Of a stretch of 37,038 nt of DNA, positions 32,060-37,038 are shown one piece after another. The number at the start of each line of letters is the position of its first letter. The stretch's first letter is position 1. A program made the translations under genes and the position numbers. The notes beneath the pieces were generated by a model. That model was not told the DNA's origin. It ran no database searches and worked only from the letters and a program-made list of their open reading frames with translations. Origin of the DNA: RGIG6374 sp045600965. Its GTDB lineage: Bacteria; Bacteroidota; Bacteroidia; Bacteroidales; UBA932. The stretch lies in NCBI GenBank assembly GCA_045600965.1, contig JAZRYW010000035.1:1-37038 (forward strand). Reading direction: 5' to 3'.

Positions 32060-34162
32060 CTACTTGAGTCCGAGTTTGACCAGAAGGGCTTCCGGTTCGG
32101 GGTCACGGCCGCGGAACCTGCGGTATATCACGTCCTCGGGCTCTATGCTGCCGCGTGAAAGGATGTTGGCGCGGAAACTTTCGGCAACCTCCCTGTTGAA
32201 GATGCCCTTCTCCTTGAACAGCGAGAATGCATCGGCCTCAAGCACCTCGGCCCACTTGTAGGAGTAGTACCCGGCGCTGTAGCCTCCGGCGAAAATATGG
32301 CTGAACGATTCGGAGAATGCGGTGGTCATATCTGCGGGGAACAGGGCGCTCGAGGCGATGACGTTCTTCTCGAATTCGACAAGGTCGCCCTGCGGCTCGC
32401 CCGTCAGTTCATAGAAGGCCATATCCACCTTGCCGAAGTCGAGCTGGCGGATCTGGGAGTAGCCCGCAAGATAGTTCTTCGATGCCACTATCCTGTCTAT
32501 CAGTTCCTGAGGGATGACCTCGCCGGTCTGATAGTGCTTTGCGAAGGTGGCGAGATATTCGGGCTCGTATGCCCAGTTCTCCATTATCTGTGAAGGGAGT
32601 TCGACGAAGTCGCGCGAAACGCCCGTGCCGGTGAGCGAAGGATAGGTGCCTTCAGCAAGTATGCCGTGGAGCGCGTGTCCGAATTCGTGGAGTATGGTCG
32701 TCACCTCGTAGAAGGTCAGAAGGGCGGGCCTGTCACCGGTGGGTTTGGTGAAATTGGTGGTGACGGACACGAAAGGTCTCTGCTCCACTCCGCCGATGAT
32801 GCCTTCCTCGCGGAAGGAGGTCATCCACGCGCCGCCGCGCTTGCTTGCACGGGGGAAGTAGTCCATATAGAGCAGGGCCATAAAGCGTCCCGCCTCATCG
32901 GTCACCTCGAAAGCGCGTACGTCGGGATGGAACACGGGTATGTCCTCCCTGAAGGTGAAGTTCAGCCCATAGAGACGGTTTGCCAGGTCGAACACTGCGT
33001 TCTCTACGTTTTCAAGCTTGAAGTAGGGCTTGAGAATCTCCTCGTTGAGGGCATACTTCTCGTTCTGGTATTTTTCAGACCAGTAGCTGAAGTCCCACTG
33101 CCGTATCCGGCCCTCGAAGCCGTTCGCATTGGCGTATTCCTGCACTTCGGCGACATCCCTGCGGGCTGCGGGTATAGTCTTTTCCATCAGGTCGGCGATG
33201 AAGTTGTCCACCGTCTGCGGAGTGCCGGCCATCCTGTCCTCGATTGCATATGCGGCGTAGGTGGGATAGCCCAGAAGGTTGGCCTGCCTTGTGCTGAGAG
33301 CGATTATCCTGCGGATGTTCCCGATGTTGTCATATTCGCCCCCTATGCACTTGCTGTTGTACTCGCGCCATATCCTCTCGCGAAGGTCACGCCTTTCGCT
33401 GTATTTGAGGAAAGGAGAGTAACTGGGCTGGTCGAGGGTGAACACCCATCCTTCGAGATTCCTGTCCCCGGCCTCCTGGGCAGCCATATTCACCACATAT
33501 TCGGGCAGGCCGGCAAGGTCGGCGCTGTCGGTCAGGTGGAGTATGTAGGCATTGGTGGCGGCCAGCACGTTCTTGCCGAAGGTCAGTGAAAGGATGGACA
33601 GCTCCTCCTCGTTCGCCGCGAACTCGGCCCTGCTTTCCTCGGGAAGGTTGGCTCCGTTGCGGGCGAATGACTTGTAGGTCTCCTCAAGGAGCTTTGCCTG
33701 CTCGATATTGAGAGAGAGGGAGTCCTTTGCGCCGTAAACCGCCTTGACGCGCTCGAACAGGGGCCTGTTCATCATCACGTACATCTGGTATTCAGTCATC
33801 ATAGGCGCGATGTCCTCTGCAATCTGCTGCATTTCGGGGTTGGTGTTGGCCTCGTTGAGATTGTAGAAGATGCCGCTGACATGCGTCAGGGTTCTTCCGG
33901 AATATTCCAGGGCCTCGATGGTGTTCTCGAAGGTCGGATCTTCGGCGTTGGCGACTATTGCATCTATATCGGCCTTGGCCCGGGCTATTGCCGCCTCGAA
34001 TGCGGGTTTGTAGTGTTCGTTCCCGATACGGTCGAAAGCGGGCGCTCCGTAGGGAAGGCTGGATTCTTCAAGGAGAGGGTTTGCTTCATTCATCTTGCAG
34101 GAAGTGATTGCGGCAATGACTGCCATTGCCATAAGGACGGTCTTTTTCATCTTGTTGTTCAT
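32060..34162 (-). CDS. M3-family peptidyl-dipeptidase, Dcp-like lipoprotein
   Basis: A 700-residue zinc peptidase that removes C-terminal dipeptides from peptides. The signal peptide ends in lipobox AITSC. The helical M3 body includes NEHYKPAFEAAIARAKADIDAI, TLTHVSGIFYNLNEANTNPEMQ and LLGYPTYAAYAIEDRMA. The catalytic HEFGH is in TTILHEFGHALHGIL, with the third ligand downstream in FVELPSQIMENWAYEPE, and the C-terminal GGYSAGYYSYKWAEVLEADAF is diagnostic. The start at 34162 (MNNKMKK) is chosen because the -7 box at 34191-34198 leaves almost no leader for ATG at 34180; 34150 is also possible. Confidence 0.95.
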   Translation of the reverse strand: MNNKMKKTVLMAMAVIAAITSCKMNEANPLLEESSLPYGAPAFDRIGNEHYKPAFEAAIARAKADIDAIVANAEDPTFENTIEALEYSGRTLTHVSGIFYNLNEANTNPEMQQIAEDIAPMMTEYQMYVMMNRPLFERVKAVYGAKDSLSLNIEQAKLLEETYKSFARNGANLPEESRAEFAANEEELSILSLTFGKNVLAATNAYILHLTDSADLAGLPEYVVNMAAQEAGDRNLEGWVFTLDQPSYSPFLKYSERRDLRERIWREYNSKCIGGEYDNIGNIRRIIALSTRQANLLGYPTYAAYAIEDRMAGTPQTVDNFIADLMEKTIPAARRDVAEVQEYANANGFEGRIRQWDFSYWSEKYQNEKYALNEEILKPYFKLENVENAVFDLANRLYGLNFTFREDIPVFHPDVRAFEVTDEAGRFMALLYMDYFPRASKRGGAWMTSFREEGIIGGVEQRPFVSVTTNFTKPTGDRPALLTFYEVTTILHEFGHALHGILAEGTYPSLTGTGVSRDFVELPSQIMENWAYEPEYLATFAKHYQTGEVIPQELIDRIVASKNYLAGYSQIRQLDFGKVDMAFYELTGEPQGDLVEFEKNVIASSALFPADMTTAFSESFSHIFAGGYSAGYYSYKWAEVLEADAFSLFKEKGIFNREVAESFRANILSRGSIEPEDVIYRRFRGRDPEPEALLVKLGLK

Positions 34163-34190
34163 TACTCGGGAAATTCTCATTTTCCCGTAG

Positions 34191-34198
34191 CAAAGATA
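34191..34198 (-). promoter_or_regulatory. -7 box for the M3-DUF1460-M48 operon
   Basis: TATCTTTG on the minus strand matches TAnnTTTG, 29 bases before the chosen ATG. No clear -33 box is visible. Confidence 0.5.
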
Positions 34199-34277
34199 GC
34201 AAAAACAACACTCTGCTGTAGCACGATCTGCCTATTTTTGCCAACGGCAATGAATTATTGGTGAAGGAAGCATCCGA

Positions 34278-34637
34278 TCAGAGATTGGCGGTCCTTCTGA
34301 GCCGTGTCATTCTTCCGGTCAGACGATTGAGCCTGTAACTGAAACTGTAGCACCTGAATTCCTGCCAGAGCAGACCCATTCTGCCGGAAGATGTGTGCAG
34401 GGCGATGTCGAATCCTATCTCGCGCAGGGTGCCCGACGATACGCTCACTATGTCCTCATCCGCAAGCGTCTTGAGTATCCTGTAGTTATGGGACAGCCTG
34501 TCGTTGGTGCGCCTCAGATCGGCACGCCGCGTGAATGATTTCCTGTTGTTGAAGGCATTCCTGCAGGCATCACTGCAGAACACCTTGTCGCGGCGCCCCA
34601 CTACAGGGAATCCGCATTCGGGGCAAGTTTTTTCCAT
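34278..34637 (-). CDS. Small zinc-ribbon protein of unknown function
   Basis: A 119-residue protein with an N-terminal Cys4 ribbon: CPECGF near the start and CSDACRNAFNN about 15 residues later, resembling DUF2116/zinc-ribbon proteins seen widely in Bacteroidales. The rest (about 30-119) is basic and Arg-rich (FTRRADLRRTNDRLSHNYRIL, SYRLNRLTGRMTRLRRTANL), which would suit nucleic-acid binding. No signal peptide is present. It stands alone: the M3 operon has its own promoter downstream, and the 423-bp gap upstream holds a MITE-like element. The function is unknown. Confidence 0.8.
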   Translation of the reverse strand: MEKTCPECGFPVVGRRDKVFCSDACRNAFNNRKSFTRRADLRRTNDRLSHNYRILKTLADEDIVSVSSGTLREIGFDIALHTSSGRMGLLWQEFRCYSFSYRLNRLTGRMTRLRRTANL

Positions 34638-34687
34638 ACCCCTAAAATAAGGGCTTTCCCGGCGTTAAGCTACCTCACCGGGGCTGT

Positions 34688-34722
34688 TTTTTCCTTTTCC
34701 GAAAAAAGTTTTTCCTTTTCCG
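34688..34722 (+). repeat. 14-bp direct repeat
   Basis: TTTTTCCTTTTCCG occurs at 34688-34701 and again at 34709-34722, in the intergenic region upstream of the zinc-ribbon gene. The purpose is unclear. Confidence 0.6.
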
Positions 34723-34760
34723 CAAGCCGCCTGCAGTCTTTTGTCAAATGGCGCAGCGTG

Positions 34761-34947
34761 AGAATCTGTTTTGAAATGATTAACTTCAATAATTAGAAGC
34801 TGTTTAAGCAACTTCTTATGTTTCTTTTTCGCATATTTTTCGCTGCTTTTCAGTCACAACGGAACCCCGTTGCTCCTTCAAATCATCAAAAAATCTGCTG
34901 AAAAATAACCTATAATTATTTTCGTGAACCATTCCAAAACAGATTCT
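34761..34947. mobile_element. MITE-like element, 187 bp, with 21-bp terminal inverted repeats
   Basis: The ends 34761-34781 and 34927-34947 are inverted repeats matching at 19 of 21 bases (outer part AGAATCTGTTTTG). Inside lie more paired arms: AATAATTA (34788-34795) with TAATTATT (34913-34920), TTTTCAG (34847-34853) with CTGAAAA (34898-34904), and a central hairpin CAACGG-AACC-CCGTTG (34857-34872). The element is AT-rich compared with its surroundings and carries no gene. A non-autonomous transposable element is the best reading; a structured RNA or protein-binding array is possible. No clear target-site duplication was seen. Confidence 0.6.
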
Positions 34948-35060
34948 GAGCATTTTCCACATTTTTCAAGCCCTGAAATTAAACGGATATAAACGTTTGT
35001 CTTTCGGCTCGGGCGCAAAGTTGTCTCTTTCTTTGCGAGACCAAACAAAACAAAGCAATT

Positions 35061-35417
35061 ATGGAAAACTTGACAATGAACCGAATCGAGATCAGGGGCC
35101 GCATAGGACAGGAGCCCAGGATCACACGTGGGGATATGGGCGCCGTGGCCCGTTTCTCAGTGGCAACAAGTGAAATCTACAAGAACCGTCAGGGAGACCT
35201 GAAGGAGGAGACTCTATGGCACAACGTCGTGGCCTGGGAGGGCTCACCGATGGAGAAGATTCCCGAAATCCACAAGGGCAACCTTGTGGAGGTCACAGGC
35301 AAACTGCGTCTCAACCGCTACGTCAACTCGGCCGGAGAGGACAGGATCTCCTACGACCTTGTAGCCAGCAGGATTACAGTTTGCGATCCCAACACCGGAG
35401 AGGCGCTCAAGCAGTAA
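35061..35417 (+). CDS. ssb: Single-stranded DNA-binding protein (short form)
   Basis: A 118-residue OB-fold protein. Landmarks are NRIEIRGRIGQEPRITRGDMGAVARFSVATSEIYKN, ETLWHNVVAWEG, IHKGNLVEVTGKLRLNRYVNSAGEDRISYDLVA. It is shorter than the usual housekeeping SSB (about 150-180 residues) and lacks the acidic C-terminal tip (DDDIPF-type) through which SSB recruits partner proteins. This suggests a secondary SSB. The 113 bases upstream include a GTCTC/GAGAC hairpin (around 35023-35041) in the leader. The downstream lipoprotein gene starts 4 bases after its stop. Confidence 0.9.
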   Translation: MENLTMNRIEIRGRIGQEPRITRGDMGAVARFSVATSEIYKNRQGDLKEETLWHNVVAWEGSPMEKIPEIHKGNLVEVTGKLRLNRYVNSAGEDRISYDLVASRITVCDPNTGEALKQ

Positions 35418-35421
35418 GACT

Positions 35422-36162
35422 ATGGGGAAAACATCCGCGGCGGTCGGGCTTACGGGCCTGGCCGCCATTGTCCTCAGTGCCTGCAGCCCTGACAGACCGC
35501 CCCTCGAACAGAGGCTTGAGCGTTTCAGCGACGGATTTGACAGCTGGACCTACTACACCGATGATCAAGGAAGGATAAGCCGGGTAAAAAGCGGCACCAC
35601 CTCAAAGGTATGGGACTTCGACTGGCGCGACTCAGGGATAGACATACGCGGAAGCGACACTTTCGAGCTCGAATTCGGCCCGGAAGGGATGGTGAGTGAC
35701 CTTACCGACAGCCGGGGCAACCGCTACCGCTATGAATATGACCGCAGGGGGTATATGACATCCGTCCTGAAGAACGGCAACACCGTCGCCTCTATGAAGA
35801 TGACCGGAGGAAACACGGCGGCCGTTGCCGCCATCACTCAGGACGTCTCCGGCAGGGACAGTTCGATTGCCTTCTGCGACTATCACTACAGAGAGGAGGC
35901 AAACTCCTGCGGCATCCACAGCGTGCTCAGCGGACGCTCCGGGATTCCGCGCTGGCTGCTTGAAACAGGCCTTTTCGGCAGGGCGACGGAGCGGCTGCCG
36001 GCCGGATACAGGTGGAATGACGACGGCCGCGGGGGTTCGTTCGAATACGTTTTCGACGCCGACGGCAATGTCATACGGCAGGTGATTGCAAAGGATGACG
36101 GCAGTCTGCCTGAAACTATGACTTTCGTCTGGAGGCCTTCCTGGCACGAAGCCGGGCGATGA
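35422..36162 (+). CDS. Lipoprotein of unknown function, YD-repeat/DUF4595-like
   Basis: A 246-residue predicted lipoprotein (lipobox LSAC, Cys21). The body has short beta segments of the YD-repeat kind: YYTDDQGRISRVKSG, EFGPEGMVSDLTDSRGNRYRYEYDRRGYMTSVLKNGN, FEYVFDADGNVIRQVI. This resembles Bacteroidales DUF4595-type lipoproteins, but the match is by style only and the function is unknown. It begins 4 bases after ssb and may be co-transcribed. The last ten residues (RPSWHEAGR and stop) are encoded by the first copy of a 49-bp tandem repeat, so the natural C-terminus has probably been replaced or extended by repeat DNA. Confidence 0.75.
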   Translation: MGKTSAAVGLTGLAAIVLSACSPDRPPLEQRLERFSDGFDSWTYYTDDQGRISRVKSGTTSKVWDFDWRDSGIDIRGSDTFELEFGPEGMVSDLTDSRGNRYRYEYDRRGYMTSVLKNGNTVASMKMTGGNTAAVAAITQDVSGRDSSIAFCDYHYREEANSCGIHSVLSGRSGIPRWLLETGLFGRATERLPAGYRWNDDGRGGSFEYVFDADGNVIRQVIAKDDGSLPETMTFVWRPSWHEAGR

Positions 36163-36322
36163 CAGTCTGGCTTTCTCCGGAGGACCTTCCTGGCACGAAG
36201 CCGGACGATGACAGTCTGGCTTTCTCCGGAGGGCCTTCCTGGCACGAAGCCGGGCGATGACAGTCTGGCTTTCTCCCGAGGACCTTCCTGGCACGAAGCC
36301 GGGCGATGACATTCTCAGATCC
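36131..36322 (+). repeat. Tandem repeat, about 49 bp x 3.9
   Basis: Copies begin at 36131 (48 bp), 36179 (49), 36228 (49) and 36277 (partial, diverging after GATGACA). The shared core is CCTTCCTGGCACGAAGCC, then GGGCGATGACAGTCTGGC. Each copy contains a hairpin CCTGGC-ACGAA-GCCGGG and thus looks REP-like. Differences between copies are few, so the expansion is recent. The first copy supplies the stop codon of the upstream lipoprotein gene. Confidence 0.9.
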
Positions 36323-36349
36323 GCAAAAGGCAGCCGGCCACAAGATAAT

Positions 36350-36380
36350 TTTGGTAAAACAACTTTTTTATCTACATTTG
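36350..36380 (+). promoter_or_regulatory. Consensus promoter for tRNA-Met
   Basis: TTTG (36350-36353), 19 bases, then TACATTTG (36373-36380): a full Bacteroidetes consensus promoter ending 10 bases before the tRNA. Confidence 0.88.
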
Positions 36381-36390
36381 CAGTCCCGAT

Positions 36391-36467
36391 GGCGAGGTAG
36401 CTCAGCTGGTCAGAGCGCATGATTCATAATCATGAGGTCGACGGTTCAAGCCCGTCTCTCGCTACCA
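36391..36467 (+). tRNA. tRNA-Met (CAT), elongator type
   Basis: A 77-base tRNA with encoded CCA. D-arm: GCTCAG...GAGC. Anticodon stem CATGA/TCATG with loop TTCATAA gives anticodon CAT. T-arm: GACGG-TTCAAGC-CCGTC. The acceptor stem GGCGAGG pairs with TCTCGCT, with G-T pairs at its first and last positions. The absence of a mismatched first base pair argues against the initiator. A CAT anticodon could also be the lysidine-modified tRNA-Ile, but the CATGATTCATAATCATG arm fits elongator Met better. Confidence 0.92.
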
Positions 36468-36503
36468 AAGAGGTCGACTAAAAAGGGTCGGCCTCTTGTT
36501 TTA
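36468..36503 (+). terminator. Terminator of tRNA-Met
   Basis: An 11-bp stem (36468-36478 with 36487-36497, one G-T wobble) begins immediately after the CCA and is followed by GTTTTA. Confidence 0.85.
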
Positions 36504-36595
36504 TATGGGCGGAGCTCCGCAGCGGCAGCAGTTTGCCCCTGAGCGAACGGAGTTCCGACGAAGGTTGGCTGCCTGAGAGACGGGAAAGCAAAAAA

Positions 36596-36653
36596 CACCT
36601 GGCATCGCATATGGCCTCAGAGGCACCTAGGACAAGGGGTGTCGTGCCAGGTG
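36596..36653 (-). repeat. 58-bp repeat, copy D (inverted)
   Basis: Exactly 58 bases with CACCTGGC / GCCAGGTG ends. On the minus strand it matches copies B and C closely (CCCCTTGTCC, GGCCATATGCG) and is followed by the same TTTTTGCTTTCC tail (36583-36595 on the plus strand). Confidence 0.85.
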
Positions 36654-36668
36654 GTGGCAAATTTCGTT

Positions 36669-36726
36669 CACCTGGCATCGCATCCCCCGCCAGAGCCCCG
36701 CAGAACCCACATCCCCGTGTCAGGTG
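36669..36726 (-). repeat. 58-bp repeat, copy E (inverted, interior diverged)
   Basis: Again 58 bases, with CACCTGGCATCGCAT at one end and GTCAGGTG at the other, but the interior has little similarity to the other copies. It is separated from copy D by 15 bases (36654-36668), which differ by one base from the 15-base linker between B and C. Beyond it lies AATTTCGGTTTT, the counterpart of AAACCGAAATT before copy B. Confidence 0.75.
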
Positions 36727-36940
36727 AATTTCGGTTTTGCCCCAGCCCCCGCAGAAGGACAACCAGACCAGAAACGTTGCGCAGAAGCCCTGCCGGAGCT
36801 GAAGATGGGGCTGGAGCTGGGGCCGGAGCCGGGCTGGAAGCCCGGGCAGTTGCCAGGGCCGGAGCCAGACTGAAGATGGGGCCGAAACCAGGCCTTGGGC
36901 CAGGGCCGGAGCCCGGAGGCACCCGGAGAAAAAAATCTCA
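36727..36940 (-). repeat. Degenerate 6-bp-period repeat tract (right)
   Basis: After the AATTTCGG boundary, about 36780-36925 consists of hexamers such as GGGGCT, GGAGCT, GGGGCC, GGAGCC and AGGGCC. On the minus strand this resembles the left tract in period and style, but it is more GC-rich. Frames across it encode Pro/Ala/Gly/Ser dipeptide-like sequence without a domain. No gene is called. Confidence 0.6.
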
Positions 36941-36954
36941 GGCAAAACTCCACG

Positions 36955-37038
36955 TTTGCTACGATTTCAGTCAAATTCGTAGCAAATCTTCAATATTTTG
37001 CCATTCTGCTACGTTTTCAGTTGATTTCGTAGCAAATG
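36955..37038. repeat. Two hairpin repeats at 50-bp spacing, running off the edge
   Basis: The first copy pairs TTTGCTACGA (36955-36964) with TCGTAGCAAA (36977-36986), a perfect 10-bp inverted repeat. The second pairs TGCTACG (37007-37013) with CGTAGCA (37028-37034). The shared inner word is TTTCAGT. The copies are about 30 bp with about 20 bp between them, and differ at several bases. Confidence 0.7.

Noticed and set aside
34233..34255. Plus-strand TATTTTTG box followed by a short ATG frame (Met-Asn-Tyr-Trp-stop)
   Set aside because: The frame has four codons and the box could occur by chance in an AT-rich gap; nothing downstream on that strand needs it.
35632..36420. Long minus-strand open frame across the lipoprotein gene and tandem repeats
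   Set aside because: It is antisense to a plausible lipoprotein, its repetitive peptide comes only from the 49-bp repeats, and it runs into the tRNA gene.
36391..36467. tRNA-Met as the attachment site of an integrated element
   Set aside because: No integrase gene is nearby and no duplicated tRNA 3' segment was found in the window.
36478..36945. Open frames in the right repeat block rich in Pro, Ala and Gly
   Set aside because: These arise from the hexamer repeats and GC-rich composition; all frames look alike and none has a start context or domain.
36955..37037. A possible CRISPR array at the right edge
   Set aside because: Only two copies are visible, they differ at several positions within the repeat, and the interval between them is only about 20 bases. 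No cas genes are in the window.

Overview
The window looks like chromosomal DNA from a GC-rich member of the order Bacteroidales. The evidence is: promoters of the TTTG / TAnnTTTG type in front of many genes (clearest at rpsP and the tRNA), genes that mostly lack Shine-Dalgarno sequences, Bacteroidetes-type xylose isomerase and xylulokinase, a long-tailed ribosomal protein S16, and many short lipoprotein signal peptides. The family cannot be fixed from the sequence alone; a gut or rumen relative of Rikenellaceae or Prevotellaceae is a guess.

Layout. 1-2548 is damaged accessory DNA: the first codons of a gene leaving the window, a C-terminally truncated WYL regulator, a truncated IS1380-type transposase, and about 800 bp of non-coding repeats. 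2549-4521 (minus) holds trkA and folE. 4667-6940 (plus) is a tight run of an ABC ATPase, a cob(I)alamin adenosyltransferase and galE. 7000-10290 (minus) is a four-gene corrinoid methyltransfer operon: corrinoid protein, MetH-type activation protein and two UroD/MtaA-family proteins. 10362-17459 (plus) is a glucuronoxylan-oligosaccharide operon: GH67, GPH transporter, GH43, xylA, xylB, ending at a strong terminator. 17508-24103 (minus) carries leuS, a YitT membrane protein, an M28 peptidase fused to a TonB C-terminal domain, gcvT and a SPOR lipoprotein. 24143-25057 (plus) is a lone substrate-binding lipoprotein. 25041-30240 (minus) is rpsP-rimM-M13 peptidase-capA-phoH. 30355-34162 (minus) is M3 peptidase-DUF1460-M48 peptidase. 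The right end has a small zinc-ribbon gene, a MITE-like element, ssb, a lipoprotein gene running into 49-bp tandem repeats, tRNA-Met, and a second, inverted copy of the repeat element seen on the left.

How the genes work together. The GH67 lipoprotein removes glucuronic acid outside the cytoplasm, the symporter imports oligosaccharides, the signal-less GH43 enzyme hydrolyses them inside, and XylA/XylB deliver xylulose-5-phosphate. The corrinoid operon is transcribed divergently from the xylan operon out of a 71-bp gap with two -7 boxes; it has carrier, reactivator and a Zn-type methyltransferase, but no recognisable MtaB/MttB-type substrate enzyme. Its second UroD-family protein lacks two of the three expected zinc ligands.

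The most unusual non-coding feature is a composite repeat: a degenerate hexamer tract, then two 58-bp units separated by 15 bp. It occurs near both ends of the window in opposite orientation, bracketing about 34.4 kb of mostly housekeeping and metabolic genes.
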